Positions 29,542 to 39,046 of a stretch of 64,000 nucleotides of DNA are shown here, piece by piece. Every line of letters starts with the position of its first letter. The first letter of the stretch is position 1. Under the pieces are notes generated by a model, which did no database searches, was not told the DNA's origin, and saw nothing but the letters and a program-made list of their open reading frames with translations. The translations under genes and the position numbers were made by a program. The stretch is from Tunturibacter psychrotolerans. Its GTDB lineage: Bacteria > Acidobacteriota > Terriglobia > Terriglobales > Acidobacteriaceae. The stretch spans positions 3,782,001 to 3,846,000 of the forward strand of contig NZ_CP132942.1 in assembly GCF_040359615.1 (NCBI RefSeq), read 5' to 3'.

Positions 29542-31245
29542 ATGCACATCCTTCCTCTACTTGGCTATCTCTCGCTCCTCACAACCTCCGCAATTTTGCT
29601 CTTCGCTTTTCTGCGCGTCCAACGTATCAACCGCGATCTCTCCGATCAGCTGAGCCAGGCCCGCGAGCAGCAGCATCAGCACACTCTTCAGCTCACGCAC
29701 CGCTCCGAACTCGACACCCTCAAAGACGAGTTCATCTCCACCGTCTCGCACGAGCTGCGCACTCCCCTCACCAGCATTCGCGGCGCACTCGGTCTCCTCT
29801 CCTCCGGCATCATCGGCGACGTAGACGCCAAAGCACTCAACCTCCTCCGCATCGCCGTCACCAACACCGACCGCCTCATCCGCCTCATTAATGACATCCT
29901 CGACCTTGAGCGCATGGAGTCCGGTCGCGCTCCCCTGCAGATTCGCCGCTGCTCCCTGCGCGATCTAGCCCAGCAGGCCATCGACACCATGACGCCTATG
30001 GCCGACGCGAACACCGTTCATCTCGCGCTCGAGCCCTCCACCGTTGCCCAGGCCGCCTATCCCGAGGCCCTCTTCTTCGACGGCGACGCCGACCGCATCC
30101 TCCAGGTCCTAACCAACCTTCTCTCCAACGCCATCAAGTTCTCTCCCGCCGCCTCCACGATCCGCATTCACACAGAGGCCGCCTCCGACTCCATCCTCCT
30201 CAAAGTCGTCGACGAAGGCCGCGGCATCCCCTCCGACAAGCTCGACACCATCTTCGACCGCTTCCAGCAGATCGAACCCTCCGACGCCCGCCAGAAAGGT
30301 GGCACCGGCCTCGGCCTCGCCATCTGCCGCAGCATCGTCCAGCAGCACAGCGGCTCCATCTGGGCTCAGCGCAACCTTGGCCCCGGAACCACGCTCTACA
30401 TGATGCTTCCCCGCACCAGCCGCGCGTCTGATGTCGCCGTCCCCTCTCAGCTTCCGCCACGTGGCGAAGGAGCCATCCTGGTCTGCGACGACGACGCCGG
30501 CATCCGCACCGTCGTCTCCGAACACCTCACTCGCCAGGGCTACACCGTCGTCGAAGCCAACTCCGGCGAACAGGCCCTCGTCCTCGCAGCCGAACATCAA
30601 GTCGAAGCGATCCTCCTCGACCTCTACATGCCCGGCCTCAGCGGTTGGGAGACTCTCCAACGCCTCCGCAACAACCCCGTCACAGCCAACATCCCGGTCG
30701 TGGTCCTCAGCGTTCTCTCCTCCACCCTCCGCCCCCAACTCACCGGCGACGCCCAGGGCTGGGTGCAGAAGCCATTCAACGAAAATCTTCTCTTCGCAGA
30801 ACTAGGCCGAGTTCTCCACCAGGGCGAAGGCCCCGCCTACGTCCTCCTCGTCGAAGACGATGAAGACCTCGCCAGTGTCCTCGCCGCCAGCTTCCATGAC
30901 GCCGCCGTCCACATCGATCACGCGGCCACCCGCCAGCAGGCTATCCGCCAGTGCATCACCCGGCCACCCGACCTTCTCATTCTCGACCTCACCCTCCCCG
31001 ACGGCGATGGTTTCTCGCTCGTCGAGTGGCTCCGCCAGCAGCCCACCCTGCGCACCATGCCGCTGGTCGTCTACTCTGGCCGAGAAATCTCCGAAACCGA
31101 AATGGCCAAACTCCGCCTCGGCCCCACCGAATTCCTAACCAAGGCCAAGGTCCAGCCCCAGGAGGTCGAAGAGCTCGTGCTCTCCATGGTCCACCGCCTC
31201 CGCACCAAGTTCTCTGACCTCGCCGCCGCCGGCCCAGCCGCGTAA
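29542..31245 (+). CDS. Hybrid sensor histidine kinase with two receiver domains
   Basis: 567 residues from ATG 29542 (a TTG at 29509 would add 11). One N-terminal transmembrane helix (about 4-24), coiled coil, HisKA with His70 in STVSHELRTPLTS, HATPase with NLLSNAIKFS, VDEGRGIP and GGTGLGLAI, then two receivers in tandem: AILVCDDDAG with Asp in LLDLYMPG, and VLLVEDDED with Asp in LILDLTLPDGDG. No periplasmic sensor or PAS domain is seen, so input is probably cytoplasmic or membrane-based. A single-domain regulator and a free HPt protein follow on the same strand, which fits a His-Asp-His-Asp relay. Confidence 0.92.
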   Translation: MHILPLLGYLSLLTTSAILLFAFLRVQRINRDLSDQLSQAREQQHQHTLQLTHRSELDTLKDEFISTVSHELRTPLTSIRGALGLLSSGIIGDVDAKALNLLRIAVTNTDRLIRLINDILDLERMESGRAPLQIRRCSLRDLAQQAIDTMTPMADANTVHLALEPSTVAQAAYPEALFFDGDADRILQVLTNLLSNAIKFSPAASTIRIHTEAASDSILLKVVDEGRGIPSDKLDTIFDRFQQIEPSDARQKGGTGLGLAICRSIVQQHSGSIWAQRNLGPGTTLYMMLPRTSRASDVAVPSQLPPRGEGAILVCDDDAGIRTVVSEHLTRQGYTVVEANSGEQALVLAAEHQVEAILLDLYMPGLSGWETLQRLRNNPVTANIPVVVLSVLSSTLRPQLTGDAQGWVQKPFNENLLFAELGRVLHQGEGPAYVLLVEDDEDLASVLAASFHDAAVHIDHAATRQQAIRQCITRPPDLLILDLTLPDGDGFSLVEWLRQQPTLRTMPLVVYSGREISETEMAKLRLGPTEFLTKAKVQPQEVEELVLSMVHRLRTKFSDLAAAGPAA

Positions 31246-31311
31246 GTCCCCGAGCCAGGAAGCCAGCAAGACAACTCCGCTAACTCACGTTGCATGAGAG
31301 AATGGCCTCTC

Positions 31312-31686
31312 ATGCGACGCATACTCATCATTGACGACGAAGATGACATTCGCGAAGTAGCTGCTCTGTCCCTCGAAGCCACCGCAGGCTGGCAGATCCT
31401 CACCGCCAGCTCCGGCGCCGAAGGCATCGACATCGCCTCCGCCGAACAACCCGACGCTATCCTGATGGACGTCATGATGCCCGGCGTTGACGGCCCCACC
31501 ACCTTCGCCAGAATGCAGCAGACTCCTGCCATCGCCCACATCCCCGTCCTGCTCCTCACCGCAAAAGTTCAGGGAGTCGATCAGAGGCGTTTCGCAGGCC
31601 TCGGCCTTGCGGGAATCCTCTTCAAGCCCTTCGATCCCCTCACCCTCGCCGAGCAGATCTCTACCGCCCTCGGCTGGAAAGACTAG
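31312..31686 (+). CDS. Single-domain response regulator
   Basis: 124-residue receiver (from ATG 31312; an ATG at 31294 would add six residues). It shows LIIDDEDDIREV, the phospho-acceptor Asp in ILMDVMMPG, LLLTAKV and the Lys in ILFKPFDP. It has no output domain. It lies 66 bp after the hybrid kinase and 219 bp before the HPt gene, so it may be the terminal receiver of that relay or a shuttle. Confidence 0.88.
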   Translation: MRRILIIDDEDDIREVAALSLEATAGWQILTASSGAEGIDIASAEQPDAILMDVMMPGVDGPTTFARMQQTPAIAHIPVLLLTAKVQGVDQRRFAGLGLAGILFKPFDPLTLAEQISTALGWKD

Positions 31687-31905
31687 CCGAATCGACAGTT
31701 TGGTTTCCCAAAATCATCAAACGATGGTGGCTATGCCCTTCGGCCCGAAGCGCAGCGAAATACAAGCAATCCGTTACCTCTGGTGCAATCAGGTGACATT
31801 CACTCTCCCCAGTTGCACGATCAGCAGTAAACTACCCGCATAGTCTCTAGGTAGTCGGCCTCCCCGGCGAATCGCCTCGCCAGAGCCAATCCACATGAAG
31901 AAAAT

Positions 31906-32238
31906 ATGAAGAAAACCGAGACGAAAAAAAACGACCAGATCGACAACGTCCTCGCCACCCTATGGGAGAAAAATCTCCCCACTCTGCGTGAACGTCTCGA
32001 CCTGCTCGACCGCACCGCCTCCATCGCCGCCTCCGGCGCACTCCCCGAAGCTCCACGCCTCGAAGCCTACAACATCGCGCACAAGCTCACCGGCTCTCTC
32101 GGCATGTTCGGCTACCAGCAAGGCACCGACATCGCCCGCAAGATCGAGCACATCCTCAAAGCACCCACACCGGCTCAACTCACCACCCTCACCACGCTCG
32201 CAAAAGACCTCCGCACCTCACTCGCCGCTGGCCTCTGA
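31906..32238 (+). CDS. Free HPt phosphotransfer protein
   Basis: 110-residue single HPt domain. The phosphorylatable His59 lies in YNIAHKLTGSLGMFG, the helical-bundle signature, with a Lys/Gly pair after the His as expected. The N-terminus is short and lysine-rich. It would carry phosphate between the receivers of the hybrid kinase and a separate response regulator such as the one just upstream. An upstream ATG (31894) ends at a TGA after four codons. Confidence 0.85.
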   Translation: MKKTETKKNDQIDNVLATLWEKNLPTLRERLDLLDRTASIAASGALPEAPRLEAYNIAHKLTGSLGMFGYQQGTDIARKIEHILKAPTPAQLTTLTTLAKDLRTSLAAGL

Positions 32239-32300
32239 AAATCTCCACGCCGACCAACGGAAGGTCCGGAGCAAATCCCCCACCAAGAAAGTACACAAGT

Positions 32301-32342
32301 CACGAAGTGACCGCCCCACGCGCAGTGGCCCGTCCGGCAGGA
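32301..32342. repeat. REP-like double-hairpin element, copy 3
   Basis: TCAC-GAA-GTGA hairpin then CCAC-GCGCA-GTGG and GTCCGGCAGG. It lies between the convergent HPt and collagen-like genes. It shares an ACACAAGTCACGAAGTGACC context with copy 2. Confidence 0.75.
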
Positions 32343-32351
32343 TGCCCCACC

Positions 32352-35300
32352 TCAATTACAAACCAGTGCCACCCACATCGACGAATCCGTCCCGCTAGCG
32401 CCCGTCACCGTAAAATCCACAAAGTTCCCCGCCACTACTGCCACATTCCCGTTCACCGTACAAGCCCCTCCCGGAGCCACAGTACAGACCAGCGAAGTAT
32501 TCGCCATATTCCCAGGCGTCCCCTGCCGCAGAATCACATTTACCGTATTTGTCTGACGCGAAAACGCACTCAGCTGCGTAGCCGTGCATCCCGCTGGAAC
32601 CCACGTCAAAACAGAATCGCTCTCCGTAGTCGCATCCACCGCACTGTTCACCGAGTGAAACAGCAGATTGAACGACACCGAGTGGAAGATCGAAGCAAAC
32701 GGAATCCCACTCGTCCCTCCACCACCTCCACCTCCGCCTGTGCCATTCGCGCCCGCAGCACCCTGTGGAATCGTGAAGTTCAACACCGCCGCGCTCCCCG
32801 TCCCAACATTGCTCACACTAGCCTGCGTCCCCGCTGCGCCCGTCGTCACCGTCCCCACGCTCACCGAAGCCGTCGCACCAGCAGGCCCCGTCGCACCGGT
32901 ACTTCCGTTCTGCGCCAGCACTGCCCACACCGACGGAAAGATATCCGGCTCCGAGCCCGTCGACCCCGTGGTCGCCAGGTAGGTCGATCCGCTGAAGCTG
33001 ACCACATCATTCGTATGGTAAGCAACCGCAGCACCCCAAGCCCCGCGAAACGTCACTCCCACCGCACCCGCTGATCCAGTCGGACCCGCAACTCCCTGAA
33101 GACCCTGCGCGCCCACCGTCCCCTGAGCACCAGTCGCACCTGTCGCTCCCGCGGCTCCAGCCGCACCCTGCGCCGCCAGCACACCCCACACCGACGGGCT
33201 TACATTCGGAGTGTTCCCCTGATTGCTCGCTACCAGCGAGATGTAACTCGACCCCAAAAAACTCACCGCATCATTCAATCCATAGTTCGTGCTCGAAGAG
33301 TAGCTCCCCCGATAAACCAACCCCGCCGGCCCCGCCACCCCAGCCGGTCCAGCAACTCCCTGTGGCCCCGCGGGCCCCGTAGCCCCAGTCAAACCCGTCG
33401 GTCCCGCCGCCCCCGTAGCTCCGGTCGGCCCCGCAGGCCCCTGCGCTCCCGGAAACCCCGTCGGCCCCTGCAAGCCGGTAGCACCGGTGGCCCCCACTGG
33501 TCCTTGCCCTCCAGCCTGCGCCAACACGCCCCAAAACGTCGGACTCACATCCGGCTCTCTCCCACCATTCGCCACCAGCGCAATGTAACTCGATCCGCCA
33601 AAACTCACCGCACTGCCCACCTGATAGCTTGTCCCCACCAGCCATCCACCCAAAAAGCTCACGGGAGGCCCCTGAGTTCCCGTCGCGCCCGCCGCTCCAC
33701 CAGGGCCCGTCGGACCAGCCGGTCCAGCAGATCCCGCCACACCAGCAGGCCCCGCGATACCCTGCGCAGCCAACACGGCCCACTGCGCCGGGCTTAGAGA
33801 AGGCGTATTCCCAACATTCCCCGCTACCAACGAAACATACGTCGAACCATCGAAGCTCACCGCATCATGCAGCCCATAGTTCGTCGACGAAACATAGTTC
33901 CCTGTGAAGTTCGCCACCGGCGGCCCTTGCGGCCCAGTCGCTCCCGTCGCCCCCTGCGCTCCCGCCGCACCCGCAGCCCCTGCTGGACCCTGCAAACCCT
34001 GCGGACCAGTTGGCCCGGCTGGCCCTTGTGCACCCTGCGACCCTGTCGCAAACAAAGACCATTGTGCAGGGCTCAAGCTCGGAGTATTCCCAACGTTATT
34101 CGCCACCAACGACACATACGCCGACCCATTGAACAGCACCCCGTCCGCCAACGCATAGTTCACCGCCGACGAATAGGTCCCCCGAAACGTCATGCCCACC
34201 GGTCCCGCAGGCCCCTCAGGACCCATCGGCCCACTCAACCCCTGCGCCCCCGTAGCACCGGCCAACCCCTGCGCCCCCGCCTGCCCGGGGATCCCCTGCA
34301 ATCCCTGAGGCCCCTGTGGCCCATTCGGCCCCACCGACCCCGGCGATCCCTGCAGACCGACGACTCCCTGCGGCCCCTGCGCTCCCGTCGCACCCGTCGG
34401 CCCCTGCGCCGTCAGAACGCCCCACTGCCCCGGACTCAAGCTGGGAGTATTCCCATGATTCCCGTTCAGCAGCGAAGCATAGCTCGCCCCCTGGAACAGC
34501 ACCACATCCCCCAACGCATAGTTCGTCGTCGAAGCGTAGCTCCCCTGGTACACCAACCCCGGCAGCCCCGGCGCGCCCGCCGCACCCGTAACCCCCGTCG
34601 GACCCGCACCCCCAGTCGGCCCAGCCGGTCCAGTCAACCCTTGCAAACCCTGTGCTCCAGTGGCTCCGGGAGGCCCCTGAATCCCCACCGCTCCCAACGC
34701 CAGCACGCCCCAATCCCCCGGACTGAGCCCCGGCGTATTCCCATGGTTCGCCACAATCAGCGAGACATAGCTCGAACCCTGATACGTCACCACATCATTC
34801 AGCGCATAGTTCGTCGCCGAAGCATACGTTCCCTCATACGCCAGCCCACCCGTACCACTACCAGATCCCGTACCCGTACCACCCTGAGCCAGCACTGACC
34901 ACTGCGCCGCCACTCCAGGCGTATTCCCCCGATTCTCCCCGGTCAACGAAACAAAGCTCGACCCCTGATACGTCACCACATCATTCAGCGCATAGGTCGA
35001 ACCCGCCGCATAAGCCCCCTGAAAGCTCAACCCAGGCGCCCCCGCAGGTCCAACCGGCCCCGTCCCACCTGCAGCCCCCGCAGGTCCAACCGGTCCCTGT
35101 GGCCCCGCAGGCCCGGTAGCTCCAGTCACCCCACCGGAAGCCAGCGCCACATCCAGCACAGCCGCATGGCCTGTCAGATCATTCTCTTTGCTATCGAACT
35201 GCAACACCGCCGCTCCCGCCGTCAGCGCCACCCCATTATTCGTCGACGGAGAACTAATCCATCCCTGCACTAGCCCCGTCACATCCACCGCAACATAAGC

Positions 35301-35705
35301 CCCAGCCTGCCCCACCGACACGGTCTGCGTCGCACTCCCCAGCGCCGGCAGCGACCCATACGTCACGCTGTACTCGCCCCAACTCCCGTTCACCGACTGC
35401 ACACTCACCAGCCCGGCAGTATCCATCCGGTTGCAATACAGCCTCAGCGTCGCCCGTGACACCTGCGCCGCCGTAGTCCCCGTCGGCAGCGTCGACAAAT
35501 CAAACTGCAACAGCGCCGTATACCCGCCGCCCACATTCAAATTCGAGATCGCACCACTATTCACCGCCGGCCGCGCGCTGTTCACATGAGCGTCTGCCAC
35601 CAGTGTCGCCTCCACCGCGAACACCGGCAAAGCCGCGGCCCACAACCCCGCAAGCCCAACCCCGTGCAGCAAAATCCGTCGTACCAGGCCCATCCAACCC
35701 CTCAT
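32352..35705 (-). CDS. Secreted collagen-like protein with DNRLRE domain and eight CBM5/12-like modules
   Basis: A 1,117-residue predicted surface protein. Signal peptide about 1-31 (ending PVFAV), a DNRLRE-type beta domain (about 33-190), then a repeat zone in which Gly-X-Y stretches alternate with eight modules of about 50 residues of the form Y-A-L-x-D-V-V-x-Y-x-G-S-S-Y-x-S-L...GNTP...W-x-V-L-A. These resemble CBM5/12 chitin-binding modules. A glycine-rich hinge ([13 protein letters not shown]) leads to a 117-residue C-terminal beta domain with four cysteines. No LPXTG or other anchor is visible. A TTG at 35750 would add 15 residues. Adhesion to polysaccharide is inferred, not shown. It is a single-gene unit on the minus strand. 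Confidence 0.88.
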   Translation of the reverse strand: MRGWMGLVRRILLHGVGLAGLWAAALPVFAVEATLVADAHVNSARPAVNSGAISNLNVGGGYTALLQFDLSTLPTGTTAAQVSRATLRLYCNRMDTAGLVSVQSVNGSWGEYSVTYGSLPALGSATQTVSVGQAGAYVAVDVTGLVQGWISSPSTNNGVALTAGAAVLQFDSKENDLTGHAAVLDVALASGGVTGATGPAGPQGPVGPAGAAGGTGPVGPAGAPGLSFQGAYAAGSTYALNDVVTYQGSSFVSLTGENRGNTPGVAAQWSVLAQGGTGTGSGSGTGGLAYEGTYASATNYALNDVVTYQGSSYVSLIVANHGNTPGLSPGDWGVLALGAVGIQGPPGATGAQGLQGLTGPAGPTGGAGPTGVTGAAGAPGLPGLVYQGSYASTTNYALGDVVLFQGASYASLLNGNHGNTPSLSPGQWGVLTAQGPTGATGAQGPQGVVGLQGSPGSVGPNGPQGPQGLQGIPGQAGAQGLAGATGAQGLSGPMGPEGPAGPVGMTFRGTYSSAVNYALADGVLFNGSAYVSLVANNVGNTPSLSPAQWSLFATGSQGAQGPAGPTGPQGLQGPAGAAGAAGAQGATGATGPQGPPVANFTGNYVSSTNYGLHDAVSFDGSTYVSLVAGNVGNTPSLSPAQWAVLAAQGIAGPAGVAGSAGPAGPTGPGGAAGATGTQGPPVSFLGGWLVGTSYQVGSAVSFGGSSYIALVANGGREPDVSPTFWGVLAQAGGQGPVGATGATGLQGPTGFPGAQGPAGPTGATGAAGPTGLTGATGPAGPQGVAGPAGVAGPAGLVYRGSYSSSTNYGLNDAVSFLGSSYISLVASNQGNTPNVSPSVWGVLAAQGAAGAAGATGATGAQGTVGAQGLQGVAGPTGSAGAVGVTFRGAWGAAVAYHTNDVVSFSGSTYLATTGSTGSEPDIFPSVWAVLAQNGSTGATGPAGATASVSVGTVTTGAAGTQASVSNVGTGSAAVLNFTIPQGAAGANGTGGGGGGGGTSGIPFASIFHSVSFNLLFHSVNSAVDATTESDSVLTWVPAGCTATQLSAFSRQTNTVNVILRQGTPGNMANTSLVCTVAPGGACTVNGNVAVVAGNFVDFTVTGASGTDSSMWVALVCN
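32706..35129 (-). repeat. Coding repeat zone: collagen-like triplets alternating with CBM5/12-like modules
   Basis: Eight about-50-residue modules separated (except between the first two) by Gly-X-Y runs of roughly 30-70 residues rich in [12 protein letters not shown] and GLQGP. Modules share [15 protein letters not shown] cores; modules six and eight carry EPD in place of NTP. Confidence 0.85.
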
Positions 35706-36006
35706 GGACAGGCCCCGCGCACTCAGCGAACGAAACCAGCCATTGTTCAACGATCAAAACTCAGCGGCGCACGTCGAAGGCAGCCAGTAGCAGCCCAGCA
35801 GTGTTCCAAATCAAAACACACAACCCGGATCATTCCCGTTTTAGGCTAACCGCACCCAAAATACAAGCATCTTCCGCTGCGACTTCAGTGTCATCGCAAA
35901 TCCTCCCAACCTCCGGGCGCGGCATTCACTTCCCACACCACACGCATCCCATATAGTGTCAAAGGTCATAACAAATCAAAGCCACCCAGAGAGGGACACC
36001 AACGGC

Positions 36007-37662
36007 ATGAGCAACCATCCAACTCAGACCCCCAACCAGCCCGGCCATCTTCCTCTCCCAGCCAACCTGGTTAACCTCTCCCGCCTCATCACCGCCTACT
36101 ACACCCTCCACCCCGACCCCGCCATCCCCGCACAGCGCGTAGCCTTCGGAACCTCCGGCCATCGCGGCAGCGCCTTCAACACCGCCTTCAACGAAGACCA
36201 CATCGCCGCCATCACCCAGGCCATAGTCGACTACCGTCGCGACCAGCGCACAACCGGCCCGCTCTTCCTGGCGCAAGACACCCACGCCCTCTCCGAGCCC
36301 GCCTTCGCCACCGCCCTCGAGGTCCTCGCCGCCAACAACATCGAAGTCATGGTCGACACCGACCTCGCCTACACCCCCACCCCCGCGCTCTCCCACGCCA
36401 TCCTCACCTACAACGCGAAGCACAAAGATCATCAATCAGACGGCATCGTCATCACCCCCTCCCACAACCCACCCGAGGACGGCGGCTTCAAGTACAACCC
36501 ACCCAACGGCGGCCCCGCCGACACCACCGCCACCAAGTGGATCGAGAACCGAGCCAACGAAATCATCGCCGCGGGCCTAACCGCCGTAAAAAAAATCCCC
36601 TACACCAAAGCCCTCAACGCATCGACCACCCACCGCCACGACTACATCACCTCCTACGTCGACGACCTCGCCAACGTCATCGACTTCGACTGCCTCAAAG
36701 GCACCACCCTCAAGCTAGCCGTCGACCCTCTCGGCGGAGCCGGCGTCCACTACTGGCCCCGCATCGCCGATAAGTATCATCTTCCGTTACAAATCCTAAA
36801 CCCCAACGTCGACGCCACCTTCCGCTTCATGACCTGTGACTGGGACGGCCGCATCCGCATGGACTGCTCCAGCCCCTACGCCATGGCCAGCATGATCGCC
36901 AACAAAGAAAAGTACGACGTAGCCTTCGCCGCCGACACTGACCACGATCGCCACGGCGTCGTCACCCGCACCACCGGCCTCCTCAACCCCAACCACTATC
37001 TCTCCGTCTCCATCCAATACCTCTTCACCAGCCGCCACGACTGGTCCGACAAAGTCGGCATCGGCAAAACCCTCGTCTCCTCCTCCATCATCGACCGCGT
37101 CGCCAAAGGCCTCCAACGCCCCATGCTCGAAGTCCCCGTAGGCTTCAAGTGGTTCGTCGATGGCCTCATCGACGGCACCCTCGGCTTCGTCGGCGAAGAG
37201 TCCGCCGGTTCCACCTTCCTCCGCCGCAACGGCCAGGTCTGGACCACCGACAAAGACGGCCTCATTCCCGGCCTCCTCGCCGCCGAGATGACCGCTCGCA
37301 CCGGCAAAGATCCCGGCCAGCTCTACGCCGAAATCACCGCCAAATACGGCAACCCCGTCTACGAGCGCATCGACGCCGCAGCCACCAAAGATCAAAAAGC
37401 AAAACTAGCCAAACTCTCCCCCGCACAAGTCACAGCAAAGCAGCTAGCCGGCGAGCCCATCACCGCCATCCTCACCGAAGCCCCCGGCAACCACGCCCCC
37501 ATCGGCGGCCTCAAAGTCTCCACCGAAAACGGCTGGTTCGCCGCCCGCCCCTCCGGCACCGAAGACGTCTACAAGATCTACGCCGAAAGCTTCAAAGGCA
37601 AAGACCACCTAAAACAAATCCAAACCGAAGCCCAATCGCTCGTCACCACCGCCATCTCCTGA
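36007..37662 (+). CDS. pgm: Phosphoglucomutase (alpha-D-glucose phosphate-specific)
   Basis: Interconverts glucose-1-phosphate and glucose-6-phosphate, linking glycolysis to glycogen and polysaccharide precursors. The 551-residue alpha-D-phosphohexomutase shows all four sites: TSGHRGSAFN near the start, the phosphoserine loop VITPSHNPPEDGGFKY, metal loop DTDHDRHGV, sugar loop GEESAGSTF, and phosphate site RPSGTEDVYKIY. A GTG at 35956 would add 17 residues; ATG 36007 gives the standard N-terminus and has AGAGGG upstream at long spacing. It may feed the glucan synthase at 44.8 kb. Confidence 0.94.
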   Translation: MSNHPTQTPNQPGHLPLPANLVNLSRLITAYYTLHPDPAIPAQRVAFGTSGHRGSAFNTAFNEDHIAAITQAIVDYRRDQRTTGPLFLAQDTHALSEPAFATALEVLAANNIEVMVDTDLAYTPTPALSHAILTYNAKHKDHQSDGIVITPSHNPPEDGGFKYNPPNGGPADTTATKWIENRANEIIAAGLTAVKKIPYTKALNASTTHRHDYITSYVDDLANVIDFDCLKGTTLKLAVDPLGGAGVHYWPRIADKYHLPLQILNPNVDATFRFMTCDWDGRIRMDCSSPYAMASMIANKEKYDVAFAADTDHDRHGVVTRTTGLLNPNHYLSVSIQYLFTSRHDWSDKVGIGKTLVSSSIIDRVAKGLQRPMLEVPVGFKWFVDGLIDGTLGFVGEESAGSTFLRRNGQVWTTDKDGLIPGLLAAEMTARTGKDPGQLYAEITAKYGNPVYERIDAAATKDQKAKLAKLSPAQVTAKQLAGEPITAILTEAPGNHAPIGGLKVSTENGWFAARPSGTEDVYKIYAESFKGKDHLKQIQTEAQSLVTTAIS

Positions 37663-37673
37663 TCAAATCCTCC

Positions 37674-38504
37674 TCAAGAGGTCGAGTCCGCTCCAACCAG
37701 CGAACTGGAACGGAACGCTAATGGATCGATCTCGTATGCCTGACGAAAAGCATGCGAGAAGCTGCTCCGGCTCGAAAAGCCGACACAGCGAGCAACCTGA
37801 TCAATCGACCCATCTGACGTAGCCAGAAGTTCCCTCGCACGGCTAAGACGCGCCGACCTCAACAGACAGATTGGCGTCTGACCAAAGGCCTTCGTAAAGC
37901 GGGAGGCAAAGGACGCGCGGCTCATCCCGGCAATCGAAGCCAGCGTTTCCACAGTAAATGGCTCCGAGTAACGATGAAGAATTGCATGCAGCGCCTTGGA
38001 GAGTCCTCTGTCGCTCAGTGCCGCAATCCACGGCAGAGGTGCGCCGCCGCGTTCGATCTTCCGCCGCAACAGCAGAATCAGGCACTGTTTCAACAGAGCT
38101 TCCGTCAGAGGCCGAGTTCCAAATTGAGGTCGCGCAGACTCCGCAAGAAGAACAATGAAATGCTCTCGCAACCCATCCGGCCCATCAAAGTGCTCAATCA
38201 TCGGTTCACCCGATTGAGCAAAAAAACCCGGTATGCCGACGCCTTCAAAACGAATCTCTCCGCACACCGTAACGATGCCGGCGGGCCCCTCCCCCGCTTG
38301 AATCGTAGGAACACTCTCTTTGAACAAGGGCACCCGCAGCCGGCGGCGCGGCACACTGCCACTCTCCTCCGCCTTGTGGGCGCCTAAACTGTATATGACA
38401 TTCGGAGGCAGCAGCACGAAGCTGTGCTGACGTACCTCCGGGAGCCTGCTTCGCTCAAGCCAGTGCCGCTCAAGACACGAGCGCCGCTCCGACACACAAC
38501 CCAC
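37674..38504 (-). CDS. AraC-family regulator, 5'-truncated cupin domain
   Basis: 276-residue AraC-type regulator with an intact C-terminal double helix-turn-helix (FTVETLASIAGMSRASFASRF and IDQVARCVGFSSRSSFSHAF). The N-terminal sensor resembles the Cupin_6 class, but recognisable sequence begins only around LERSRLPEV...VLLPPN, with roughly 40-50 family residues missing before it. The GTG start at 38504 has no ribosome site and the frame opens only 24 bases earlier. Its 5' end abuts the 5'-truncated SnoaL-like gene transcribed the other way, so a deletion of the divergent promoter region is the simplest explanation. It is probably non-functional or mis-expressed. Confidence 0.75.
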   Translation of the reverse strand: MGCVSERRSCLERHWLERSRLPEVRQHSFVLLPPNVIYSLGAHKAEESGSVPRRRLRVPLFKESVPTIQAGEGPAGIVTVCGEIRFEGVGIPGFFAQSGEPMIEHFDGPDGLREHFIVLLAESARPQFGTRPLTEALLKQCLILLLRRKIERGGAPLPWIAALSDRGLSKALHAILHRYSEPFTVETLASIAGMSRASFASRFTKAFGQTPICLLRSARLSRARELLATSDGSIDQVARCVGFSSRSSFSHAFRQAYEIDPLAFRSSSLVGADSTS

Positions 38505-38518
38505 ACCAATACAGCACC

Positions 38519-38938
38519 TACGAAAAGCTCATTCTCAACAACGTCTCTCAGTTCCACAAAAACTTCAACAACCGCGACTTCAGCAAAAACGGCGATCTTG
38601 TAACAGAAAACCTCCGCGTCGACTCCAACGGAACCGAAGTGAACGGCCGCGCTGCTTTTGTCAGTCGAATCGGCAGGTTCGTTGGACCGTTTCCCGACGT
38701 GAAGATCACCGATCTAACGACGGTCGTCGACGGCAATACAGCCGCCATTCGCTTTATCATCACCGGTACTCAGAGAGGCGATCTCCCCACCCCCGAAGGC
38801 GTCATTGCCGCGACCAACAAAAGCATTCGCGTGGACGGCACAGAGTTTTTCACCTTCGACAAAGAAGGAAAACTAACGGACCTGGTAACCGTCGAAAATC
38901 TCAGCCAGCTCGTACACCAACTCAAATCAACAAACTAA
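38519..38938 (+). pseudogene. SnoaL/NTF2-like protein missing its start
   Basis: An NTF2-fold (SnoaL-like) small protein. The frame is open from 38399 and similarity to the fold appears to start around TYEKLILNNVSQFHKNF (38519), yet the first conventional start codon in frame is a GTG at 38639, which would delete the first helix and leave 99 residues. The rest (DVKITDLTTVVDGNTAAIRF, FFTFDKEGKLTDLV) looks intact. The missing 5' end meets the truncated AraC gene head to head. A non-standard start, sequencing error or a real deletion could explain it; a deletion fits both genes. Confidence 0.65.
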
Positions 38939-38957
38939 GCTTGCAGGAAAGCTGAGG

Positions 38958-39000
38958 GGAACAGCGATCTCAGAGACTCCTCCTCGGAGATCGCTGTTCC
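38958..39000. terminator. Perfect 14-bp hairpin between convergent genes
   Basis: GGAACAGCGATCTC pairs with GAGATCGCTGTTCC around a 15-base loop, between the SnoaL-like gene and the convergent MBL-fold gene. No long T run follows. It can act for either strand. Confidence 0.65.
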
Positions 39001-39046
39001 GCTCTCTAACGTCGCAAATCTGCCTTTGCGCCAACTTCACCGCCAC

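Noticed and set aside
32706..35129. Regular repeats that might be read as a CRISPR or minisatellite
   Set aside because: They are in frame and encode Gly-X-Y triplets and CBM-like modules inside one protein; there are no constant direct repeats with unique spacers.
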